NCBI GenBank assembly: GCA_035295165.1
Contig: DATGJN010000108.1
Span: 41,685 to 105,684 of the forward strand
DNA length: 64,000 nt
Origin: a bacterium
Lineage (GTDB): Bacteria > Sysuimicrobiota > Sysuimicrobiia > Sysuimicrobiales > Segetimicrobiaceae
Direction of reading: 5' to 3'
Shown: positions 1 through 7,056 of the stretch, one piece after another
Layout: the number at the start of each line of letters is the position of its first letter
How positions within the stretch are numbered: position 1 is the stretch's first letter
Notes under the pieces: generated by a model
What the model saw: the letters and a program-made list of their open reading frames with translations, nothing else
The model's database searches: none
Told to the model about the DNA's origin: nothing
Made by a program: the position numbers and the translations under genes

Positions 1-692
1 ATCTCCGCGAGTTCATCCTGCGTGAGTTCGCCCTCGCCCGGCCAGTGTTGCAGCATGAGCTTCGCGCCTCGCTGCGACAACGGCGCCTGCTGCGCGAGCC
101 CCCACGCGTACTCGTACGCGTCGGGTTCCAGCCGGTCCGAGGCGCAGACGCGGTTGACGAGGCCCATCGCCAAGGCGGCGTCCGCGTCGACGAGCCGGCC
201 GCTGTACAGCAGATCCCGCGCGTGGGCCGGTCCGACGATACTCGTGAGGCGGCGGGTGGCTTCAACGCTGTACACGATCCCCAGGCGTGCCGCGGTGACG
301 CCAAGCCTGGCGCTCTGGGCCGCCCAGCGCAGGTCGCACGCCAGCGCGAGTTCCAACCCCCCGCCCACGCAGAACCCGTGGATCATCGCGATCGTCGGCC
401 TGGGAAAGTTCGCGAGGGCCCGCTCCGCCCCGGCCACGGTCGCGCTGTAGGTGCGCGCCGCGTGCACGTCCGAGCGCTCGCGCTCGAACTCCGAGATATC
501 GGCGCCCGACGCAAACGCCTCTTCGCCGGCGCCGCGGACGACGAGCACCCGGATGGACGGATCGTGTTCCAGTCCGCGCAGCGCACCCGGAATCGTCCGC
601 CACATCTCGATCGTGATCGCGTTGTGCTTGTTCGGTCGGTTCAGCACCAGTGTCGCGATCGGTCCGTCACGCACGATGCGCAGATCGTCCAT
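1..692 (-). CDS. Enoyl-CoA hydratase/isomerase family protein (partial)
   Basis: Crotonase-fold enzyme of acyl-CoA metabolism, probably cytosolic. The ATG is at 692 on the minus strand. About 230 codons are readable with no stop before the window edge, so the C-terminus is missing. Residues 15-25 carry LVLNRPNKHNA, 60-70 AFASGADISEF (first oxyanion-hole segment) and 105-120 HGFCVGGGLELALACD (second oxyanion-hole loop). The segment that normally holds the first catalytic Glu (PE in classical hydratases) reads GVTAARLGI, with Ala near residue 135, so ordinary water addition is doubtful and another crotonase reaction is possible. The EamA transporter gene lies 110 bases upstream on the same strand. 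The family is certain; the substrate is unknown. Confidence 0.9.
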   Translation of the reverse strand, partial: MDDLRIVRDGPIATLVLNRPNKHNAITIEMWRTIPGALRGLEHDPSIRVLVVRGAGEEAFASGADISEFERERSDVHAARTYSATVAGAERALANFPRPTIAMIHGFCVGGGLELALACDLRWAAQSARLGVTAARLGIVYSVEATRRLTSIVGPAHARDLLYSGRLVDADAALAMGLVNRVCASDRLEPDAYEYAWGLAQQAPLSQRGAKLMLQHWPGEGELTQDELAE

Positions 693-802
693 CCGACCGC
701 CTCCGGTGCGACGTCCGAGTCGTTGCACCCTTATTTCGCTACCGCGGCGCGGATTCCCGGGGTCCCCGCATCATACCGCGAGCGATGCGGGGTGACTCGC
801 GA

Positions 803-1765
803 CTACGTTTCGCCGGATCGGGAGACGTCCGCGGCCGGCCTTGCACGGCGTCCTGACCCGGCGTGCAACAGGAACACCGCCCCGAGAATGCACGCGCCAC
901 CGGCCACCTGCACGGGTGCCAGGCGCTCACCGAGGACCGCCGCGGCCAGCGCCAGCGTCACGACCGGCTCGACCGTGCTCAGGATCGCAGCGCGCGACGC
1001 GCCGACGCGTTCGAGTCCCGCGAAGAACGCACCGATCGCCAGCACGGTCGACACGACGGCCATCCCGGCAATCGCGGCGTAGGCCGGAATCGACATCGAA
1101 AGCCGCAGCGTTCCCGACGCCGCGCCGTAGATCCCGAACGTCGTTCCCGCAGCCGCGATCACGATCGCAGAGGCTGCCACCGGCGGGACGCTGCGAAGCA
1201 GGACGCGCGCCGCGATGATATACGCCGAGTAGGACGCGGACGCGACGAGCGCGAGCACGACCCCGACGCCGCGCACCGCCCCCGTACCGATGCCCAGCAC
1301 GAGCATGAGCCCGAGCGCCGCCGCAGCCAGGGCCAGGCACTTACGCCCGTCCAATCCCTCGCGCAGCAAGATGAACGCGAGCAGGGTCACGACCGGCGGA
1401 TACGTGTACAGCACGAGCGACGCGAGCGAGGCCGGCACGTACTCCAACGCAGAGAAGAATGCCAGCGACATCGCCGCGTACCCGATCGCCCCCAGGGCGA
1501 CGCATACGAGGACCTGCCGGGCCGACAGCCCAAAGCGCACGCGCCCTGTGGCGGCGAGCCCGCCCCAGAGCAGAACCGACGCCAGCAGAAAACGGAGGAA
1601 GAGCGTCGTGGGCACGTTCGCGCCGGCGGCGTACGCGGTCTTCGCGAAGATCGACATCGTCCCGAAGCCGACGGCGGAAATCAGGACGAGCGCGGTGCCC
1701 TGCGTGGCCGCAGGCAGGTTCACGGCGAAGGTCCCGCGGCGGGAGAGGGACGACTGAAGTGACAT
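803..1765 (-). CDS. EamA/DMT family transporter
   Basis: Inner-membrane transporter of the drug/metabolite superfamily, probably exporting an amino acid or other small metabolite. The 320-residue protein is almost wholly hydrophobic and shows the duplicated five-helix EamA arrangement. The first repeat begins TALVLISAVGFGTMSIFAKT near residue 25. The second repeat, in the C-terminal half, ends with a Glu-Pro motif, STVEPVVTLALAAAVLGE, which is typical of the family. An in-frame TTG lies three codons upstream at 1774; the ATG at 1765 was preferred, and neither has a strong ribosome site. It is transcribed toward the crotonase gene. Substrate not predictable from sequence. Confidence 0.9.
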   Translation of the reverse strand: MSLQSSLSRRGTFAVNLPAATQGTALVLISAVGFGTMSIFAKTAYAAGANVPTTLFLRFLLASVLLWGGLAATGRVRFGLSARQVLVCVALGAIGYAAMSLAFFSALEYVPASLASLVLYTYPPVVTLLAFILLREGLDGRKCLALAAAALGLMLVLGIGTGAVRGVGVVLALVASASYSAYIIAARVLLRSVPPVAASAIVIAAAGTTFGIYGAASGTLRLSMSIPAYAAIAGMAVVSTVLAIGAFFAGLERVGASRAAILSTVEPVVTLALAAAVLGERLAPVQVAGGACILGAVFLLHAGSGRRARPAADVSRSGET

Positions 1766-1830
1766 GGTGCTCAATACGCCGCCGGCGCGGAGGCGTCCTG
1801 GGCTTCGCCCGCCGACGCCGGGGGCCTTGA

Positions 1831-1859
1831 TTGTCAGCGTCCGGACCCGATGCTACAAT
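1831..1859 (+). promoter_or_regulatory. Sigma70-type promoter of tRNA-Pro
   Basis: TTGTCA at 1831-1836 and TACAAT at 1854-1859 are separated by exactly 17 bases. Transcription would begin near 1866, three bases before the mature tRNA 5' end. This is the best-matching promoter in the window and indicates that the host uses standard -35/-10 boxes. Confidence 0.8.
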
Positions 1860-1868
1860 GAACGGCGC

Positions 1869-1945
1869 CGGGGAGTGGCGCAGCTTGGTAGCGCGCAGCG
1901 TTCGGGACGCTGAGGCCGGGGGTTCAAGTCCCCCCTCCCCGACCA
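1869..1945 (+). tRNA. tRNA-Pro (anticodon CGG)
   Basis: A 77-base cloverleaf. The acceptor arm is CGGGGAG paired with CTCCCCG, followed by A and an encoded CCA. The D stem is GCGC/GCGC, the anticodon stem is CAGCG/CGCTG around the loop TTCGGGA (anticodon CGG), and the T arm is GGGGG TTCAAGT CCCCC. All stems pair perfectly. It reads proline codon CCG, which is common in GC-rich genomes. It stands alone and is divergent from the EamA gene. No second copy of its 3' end was seen downstream that would suggest an integrated element. Confidence 0.96.
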
Positions 1946-2703
1946 TCTGCACCTCCTCTATATCAAGAAGATGTTCCGGGCGGCGCCTCCGATTGTCCCG
2001 CCTTCGCTCCTCTGTCATCCCGGCTTGCCCTCCGTGCGCTTCTCGACCCTGCCCAGGCAAGCTTGGGGCGCCGCGATGCGGGCGGCTCAAGGAAACAGGA
2101 CAGGCGCCGACGAACCCGATGTCACGACCGTATGAGTGTAGGAGCGCACGATGGCGTCCAGTCCCTCGCACCTCTATACTGCGCAGTTCGTGGTGTGGTC
2201 CGCCACCGCCGACCGGGTCGAGGCGGACATCCTGACGAAACACATCGAGGCTGCAGGTTGGGCTGATGCCCGGCGGAAAGTTCAATGGACGGCCACCGCG
2301 TTCAACCGGAGGAACCAGCACCATCACATTCAACCGATCTCAATCGCTCGATCCGGCAGACACGAGGTCGCGTAGCGGAAACTCCCAGAAGAAGGAGCGT
2401 AGCCGTCGGGGGGACGAGCAGGCTACGCTCCATCACGCACGTACATTCCACATAACGGATGTCGGCGCGCCAATGTTCCTCGAGCCTATTCACGGGAATG
2501 GCCGAGGGCGGCGACGCGTCAACACCGGGGACACGATCCGGGAAGCGTGCGCGTCGTTCGACATGCCATCGAGACCGCCCGTTGCCTGATCGTTACCGCA
2601 GAGAATCCATCAGCTCCGAGTTCACCGTATCCAGTCGTGGTGGAGGGCGAGCCCCACGGTACTACGCGGACTCACGTTTTGCGACCTCTTGGGGGGGTGC
2701 CGG
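1946..2703. other. Long intergenic stretch, no recognisable gene
   Basis: This 758-base stretch lies between the tRNA and the 3' end of the AraC gene. Open frames exist on both strands, but none shows a domain, a good ribosome site or a recognisable motif. One strong hairpin is present at 2394-2431. GC content is lower and more uneven than in neighbouring genes, consistent with decayed or intergenic sequence. Confidence 0.5.
2394..2431 (-). terminator. 11-bp stem-loop, possible terminator of the AraC gene
   Basis: GGAGCGTAGCC at 2394-2404 and GGCTACGCTCC at 2421-2431 are perfect inverted repeats with a 16-base loop. Read on the minus strand, the stem is followed by TTCTTCTGG, a moderately T-rich tail, as for a weak intrinsic terminator. 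It lies 270 bases past the AraC stop, which is far, so a different role is possible. Confidence 0.35.
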
Positions 2704-3588
2704 CTATGCGCCCTGGCCTTTCCAGCCCGGTTCCACGCGGCGCAACCGGGCGTAGCGTCCCGGCGTGACACCGAAGGCGGATCTGAACATGCGCGTGAAG
2801 TGCGCCTGGTCGACAAAACCGGCCGCCAATGCCAACTCGGCTAACGGCGTCCCGCTGCCCAGCCGGTTCCGCGCGAACTCGAGCCGTCGCATGAGCGAAT
2901 AGCGGTACGGGCTGATCGCATACGAGATCCGGAACTGACGCGCGAGTTCGTAGCGGCTCAGTCCGGTGACCGCCTCGAGTTCGGCCGACCGTACGATGGC
3001 GCGCCGGCTATCGAGGAATGCGCGGGCCCGCTCGATTGCCGCGTGGTCGAAGCGGCGGGGCGGACCAGCAGTGCGGCTGGTGGGATCCCCTTCGACCAGG
3101 CCTTCCGCCAGGCGCAGGACCAGGGCGTCGAGCGCCAACGGCTCCGGGGCAGGCTGAAATGCGGCCGCAACCGCCCGCGCGAGCGTTGGGTTGTGGGACA
3201 CGGGCTCGCGCACAAACGGCAGTGACGCCGGTCGTTCTCTGATCGCGCCCAGGGCGGCGGCGATGCGCGCGGGATCGACATAGACGATCCGGTAGCTGAA
3301 CCCGACCTCGGTTCCGGCGCGGCCGTCGTGCATTTCGTCGGGATGGAGCACGATGACCTGGCCCGGCGTGCTGCGTTCGACCCTGCCACGATAGTCGAAC
3401 ATCTGCACGCCGACGTCGGTGACACCGATGGCGTAGGTGTCGTGGCGATGCTTGCCGAAGGCGCGCCCTCTGAACCAGGCGCGCAGCAGCCCGACGCCCT
3501 CCCCCGGCTCGGACGTGTACACCCAGTCTCCGCCGTCGCACGAACATACAAGATCCTCGCCGCGGGGCCCCGCTAAGATAGATGCCAT
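2704..3588 (-). CDS. AraC family transcriptional regulator
   Basis: Cytosolic DNA-binding regulator of 294 residues. The N-terminal half is a small cupin-like sensing domain (FGKHRHDTYAIGVTD, then a TPGQVIVLHPDEMHDG strand). The C-terminal 100 residues hold two helix-turn-helix motifs, including LSRYELARQFRISYAISPYRY and the AraC signature AELALAAGFVDQAHFTRMF. The start at 3588 was chosen because a longer frame, to 3639, would run into the divergent LysE gene. It is divergent from the LysE exporter with only 36 bases between the starts, so it probably controls that gene in response to the exported compound. A TATACT box lies just ahead of the ATG. Confidence 0.92.
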   Translation of the reverse strand: MASILAGPRGEDLVCSCDGGDWVYTSEPGEGVGLLRAWFRGRAFGKHRHDTYAIGVTDVGVQMFDYRGRVERSTPGQVIVLHPDEMHDGRAGTEVGFSYRIVYVDPARIAAALGAIRERPASLPFVREPVSHNPTLARAVAAAFQPAPEPLALDALVLRLAEGLVEGDPTSRTAGPPRRFDHAAIERARAFLDSRRAIVRSAELEAVTGLSRYELARQFRISYAISPYRYSLMRRLEFARNRLGSGTPLAELALAAGFVDQAHFTRMFRSAFGVTPGRYARLRRVEPGWKGQGA

Positions 3589-3624
3589 GCCGGTAGTATA
3601 CCCGAGACGCGGAGGCCGCTTGAA
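3589..3624. promoter_or_regulatory. Divergent promoter region between AraC and LysE genes
   Basis: The 36 bases between the two start codons contain the palindrome GTATAC (3597-3602). On the minus strand it gives TATACT (3600-3595) seven bases before the AraC ATG, implying a nearly leaderless message. On the plus strand it gives TATACC before the LysE gene, followed by GGAGG at 3611-3615, nine bases before its ATG. Both promoters would therefore overlap. Confidence 0.4.
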
Positions 3625-4221
3625 ATGACGCGGGAGCAAGCCATCGCCTTCTTCGTGTTCTCGGTCGCCGCCGCCGGCACGCCCGGGCCCAGTAACGTTC
3701 TGCTAACCGCCACGGGGGCCAGTGTCGGTGTGCTGCGCGGCCTTTCCAGCCTCTTGGGGGTCGCGATCGGGATGGCGTGGATGATGTTCATCGTGGCGTT
3801 CGGCCTCGGCAGCGCGATCCTCAACAATCCCTTCGTCCTCAAGGGTGTCAAATGGTGCGGCGCCGCGGTGCTCTGCTGGCTCGCGTGGAAGATCGCGACG
3901 GCCCGCCGTGCCGGCGCGGCGACCGACGGCAAACCGATCGGCTTGATCGGCGCGGCGGCCTTTCAATGGGTCAACCCAAAGTCGTGGCTTGTGTGTGCCA
4001 GCGCCGCCGCCACCTTTCTCCACGAGGGACCGGGCAGCGCGCTGGGGCAGTCCGCCGCACTCGGGCTCGTTTTCTTCCTTGCGTGCTTGCCCAGCTGTTT
4101 TCCCTGGCTCGCCTTCGGCGCGGTCTTGCTGCGCGCCCTGCGATCCGAACGTGCGTTCCGTCTGTTCAGTGTCGCCATGGGCGCGCTGCTTGCCTCGTCT
4201 GTGATCCTGTTCATCTCGTAG
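3625..4221 (+). CDS. LysE/RhtB family amino-acid exporter
   Basis: Inner-membrane exporter of 198 residues, the normal LysE/RhtB length, with about six hydrophobic segments. The family signature TPGPSNVLLTATGA lies at about residues 19-32. FQWVNPKSWLVCASAAATFL near residue 115 matches the conserved mid-protein NPK segment. GGAGG precedes the ATG by nine bases. It probably exports an amino acid or analogue under control of the divergent AraC regulator. The 3' end overlaps by 11 bases the convergent truncated hydrolase. Substrate unknown. Confidence 0.93.
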   Translation: MTREQAIAFFVFSVAAAGTPGPSNVLLTATGASVGVLRGLSSLLGVAIGMAWMMFIVAFGLGSAILNNPFVLKGVKWCGAAVLCWLAWKIATARRAGAATDGKPIGLIGAAAFQWVNPKSWLVCASAAATFLHEGPGSALGQSAALGLVFFLACLPSCFPWLAFGAVLLRALRSERAFRLFSVAMGALLASSVILFIS

Positions 4222-4756
4222 CGTCGCGGTGGATGAGCGGCGCGTCGCCGGATCCGTCCTCGGCGTCAGGCTCTATGGACCATCCCGTCGACGCCCGCGC
4301 CGCGAACTCAGCTTCGGTGTCGCCCCCGAGGAACCGCCGCGCGTCCTCTTGCCGCCACCCATGGCTGCTCAAGTGCGTGCACAGAAACGGGGCGCCCCGC
4401 CGGTGATGTCCGCTGGCATGGGAGAAGATGATCAACGGGTAGGTGCCGGGCCGCGCGGCGGCGTTGCGGACAGCCATCTGGCTACGTGGTGTGGCGCGTG
4501 CCGGCGCGGTGAAGACGTCCTGGGTCCCTGGTGTAAGATCCTGGCCCGCATGTTGCGCCGCGGCAGGATACCAGATTTCAACCGGGAACAGACGGTCCCG
4601 TTGGGTATCAAGCGCCTGGCCCGTACGCACACCAACGGGAAATCGACCCCGGGCGAAGGGATCGTACTCGCCCGTCCGGGGCGCGACCGGAGCACGCGGG
4701 TTCATAGGCTTGACGTGTTCGCCGGTCATTCGGAATGCCTGCCGCTCTCCCTGCAC
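4211..4756 (-). pseudogene. Truncated alpha/beta hydrolase (dienelactone hydrolase/PAF-acetylhydrolase-like)
   Basis: Residues up to about 130 match the N-terminal part of the predicted-dienelactone-hydrolase/PAF-acetylhydrolase-like family: YDPFARGRFPVGVRT, LFPVEIWYPAA and TYPLIIFSHASGHHRR, then FLCTHLSSHGW. After this point, near 4370, homology stops. The frame continues into about 50 unrelated residues and ends against the convergent LysE gene. The GxSxG nucleophile, Asp and His, which lie further downstream in full-length relatives of 350-400 residues, are absent. It therefore cannot be a working hydrolase and looks like a deletion remnant. Confidence 0.7.
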
Positions 4757-5013
4757 GTCTGCCTTGAGATGCGCGGCCGCTGTCCTCTCACCCGTCGTTC
4801 GGCCACCACAAAAGAGGAGTGGCCGGCCGCCGCTCGCTTCCAGCTCATGGACGGTATCGCGACGACGCTACGCGTGCATCCCGGGGGCGTGATCGCCGTC
4901 GCGACGCCCCGCTCCAGGAGCCGTAGGCGCACGATGCCCAGGACGTTGAACGATTGTCCCAGATCGTCCCCCTGCGTGACGTGGGCCCAGCCCTCCTAGT
5001 TCTCTACGCGGCG
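4757..5013. other. Gap with an unassigned minus-strand reading frame
   Basis: Between the hydrolase remnant and the hydantoinase B stop there is a minus-strand frame with coding-like character, including WAHVTQGDDLGQSFNVLGIV (about 4935-4990) continuing to LLERGVATAITPPG. No full gene, start or domain can be assigned. It may be a fragment left by the same deletion. Confidence 0.35.
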
Positions 5014-7056
5014 TCACCTCGCCGGCGTCGGAACCACCGACTCGGGCCGGTATCCCAGCTGAGCCAACAGCCGCTCGAGGAGCGCCGGCAGCTCCGTCCG
5101 TGCAGGCGGCCGTCCGTCGCCCGCAACCGCCTCATCCACCAACCGGCACAGGCGTTCCCGCAGCAACGTCCGGAGACGCGGAGGATACGGCGAAAGGCTA
5201 CGGTTGAGTTCGGTCACGAACGCATCGGACCAGATCTCCTCGTAGCGTTCGCGCTCCGGACCAAAGTCAAAGTCGCGGGCCGGGCCGCGGGCGGCCGCCA
5301 GTGCCTCACGCCGCCGGCGCGTCTCGGTCCCGTCGATCGTGAGGTCTTCGTTTACGACGACGCCGTACTCGCGAGCCGCGTGAGGTCGGGTCAGCACGCT
5401 CTTGCGGATATCCTGCACCACGGCGTCGGGATCGCGCTCGAGCGGGTCGCCGTACCCGGCGCCGCCGGGGGTGCCGATGCGCAGCACGTCGCCGTAGTTC
5501 AGGTGGAGCACGTCGATCTTCCCGATGTTCGTCTCCGACGGGGTGCCGGGGTTCAGCACGGTGTAGCCGCAGGCGCCGGGACGACCGCCGAGCCGACCCC
5601 ACGGTCGGAACGAGTAGCGGTCCATCGCGCGCGAGGTGACGGTGGCTTCCGGGGCCAGCAGCTTCATCTCAATCTCCAAGCCGGCGCCGCCGCGGGTTCG
5701 TCCCGCCCCTCCGGAGTCGGGCCGCAGGGCATACCGGCGGATGCGCACCGGCATATCGGCCTCGATCGACTCCACGGGGATGTTGCGTAAGAAGCCGATC
5801 GAGAATTCGATCCCGTCGATGCCGTCCTTGTTTGGCCGGCCGCCAGACCCCCCGCAGAGTGGTTGGATGACGCTGACCTTGCTTTGTCCGGTTTCCATGT
5901 CGGGCACGCGCAGGAGAAAGATCGACCCCTGCCCCGCGCCGGCGGCCGGCACCGTCTCCGGACGGGCCTGCGCGAGCGCGCCCATCAGCACGTCGACGAG
6001 ACGAATCTGCGTGGCGGACCGGTTGCCGACCGCGACGCCGGGTTCCGGGTTCAACACGCTCCCGCGTGGAATGGTGATCGCAATCGGGCGCGCCAGGCCC
6101 GAGTTGTACGTGATGCCCTTGCGGACCGACCGCAGATACCCGATCAACGAGAACACAAACTGCCAGTGGCCGCGTCGCGAATGCGACGGCAGGTTGTACG
6201 ATTGCCGAGTCTGCGGATCGGTGTCGGAGAAATCGAGCGTCATGCTGCTGCCCTCGACCGTCATCCGCACCTTGAGCCGAATCGCTCGTCCCCCGCCGGA
6301 ATCACCTTCGAGATAGTCCCAGAACACGTAGGTCCCGTCCGGGATCTTCTCGATCTCTTCCCGCGCCTGCTCTTCCGCGTAGTCCAGCACATCCAGAATG
6401 CCGCGACGCACGGCGTCGATGCCGTAGCGGGCGATCAGCGTGCCGATGCGCTGCTCGGCGCGCGAGAGCCCCGAGACCATGGCCTTGATGTCGCCCCAAT
6501 TCTGGTCGGGGATGCGACAGTTCGCCATGATCACGCCGAGCAACTCCCGGTTCAGCGCCCCGCGGCGAAACAGCTTGGAGACGGGGATGCGCAGCCCTTC
6601 TTGATAGATCTCGTGGCTCGACGGCGCAATGCTGCCCGGGACGATCCCGCCGACGTCCGAAGAGTGCACGAACGCCCACGCGTAGCAGACGACCTGCCCG
6701 TCGTGAAAGATCGGTCTCCACACATAGATGTCGGGAAGATGGGTCGCCATGCCCCCGGTGTTCCACACGTCGTTGGACACGAACACGTCGCCGTCTTCGA
6801 CCCCGAGCTCGTTGGAGTGCCGGATCGCAACGTCGCACGGGACGCCGACCATCAGCGCGATTCCCGTGTTGATCGGCGCCGCCACGACCTCGCCGTCCGG
6901 CGAGACCAACGCCGCCCCGAAATCGGCGGTCTCCTTCACCAACACGGTGTGGCCGGCGCGGAGAACGAGGGAAGCCATCTCTTCTGCGATCGCCTGAAAC
7001 CGGTTCCGGAGCACTTCCAGCAGGACGGGATTCGTCGCGCGTCCGTTGGTCGTCAT
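5014..7056 (-). CDS. Hydantoinase B/oxoprolinase family protein
   Basis: HyuB-type subunit (680 residues) that works with HyuA in ATP-dependent opening of cyclic imides such as hydantoins or 5-oxoproline, or in related carboxylase-type reactions. It begins with the family N-terminus (NPVLLEVLRNRFQAIAEEMA) and contains NDVWNTGGMATHLPDIYVW (residues ~95-113) and the glycine-rich GGSGGRPNKDGIDG. The last ~100 residues form an extension beyond the usual 520-590 length. Its ATG overlaps the HyuA stop as ATGA (7053-7056), showing translational coupling. It is the last gene of the minus-strand cluster. Substrate not determinable; acetophenone-carboxylase-like roles are also possible. Confidence 0.93.
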   Translation of the reverse strand: MTTNGRATNPVLLEVLRNRFQAIAEEMASLVLRAGHTVLVKETADFGAALVSPDGEVVAAPINTGIALMVGVPCDVAIRHSNELGVEDGDVFVSNDVWNTGGMATHLPDIYVWRPIFHDGQVVCYAWAFVHSSDVGGIVPGSIAPSSHEIYQEGLRIPVSKLFRRGALNRELLGVIMANCRIPDQNWGDIKAMVSGLSRAEQRIGTLIARYGIDAVRRGILDVLDYAEEQAREEIEKIPDGTYVFWDYLEGDSGGGRAIRLKVRMTVEGSSMTLDFSDTDPQTRQSYNLPSHSRRGHWQFVFSLIGYLRSVRKGITYNSGLARPIAITIPRGSVLNPEPGVAVGNRSATQIRLVDVLMGALAQARPETVPAAGAGQGSIFLLRVPDMETGQSKVSVIQPLCGGSGGRPNKDGIDGIEFSIGFLRNIPVESIEADMPVRIRRYALRPDSGGAGRTRGGAGLEIEMKLLAPEATVTSRAMDRYSFRPWGRLGGRPGACGYTVLNPGTPSETNIGKIDVLHLNYGDVLRIGTPGGAGYGDPLERDPDAVVQDIRKSVLTRPHAAREYGVVVNEDLTIDGTETRRRREALAAARGPARDFDFGPERERYEEIWSDAFVTELNRSLSPYPPRLRTLLRERLCRLVDEAVAGDGRPPARTELPALLERLLAQLGYRPESVVPTPAR

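Noticed and set aside
1869..1990. tRNA-Pro 3' end as a phage or island attachment site
   Set aside because: No duplicate of the 3' tRNA segment and no integrase gene were found in the window.
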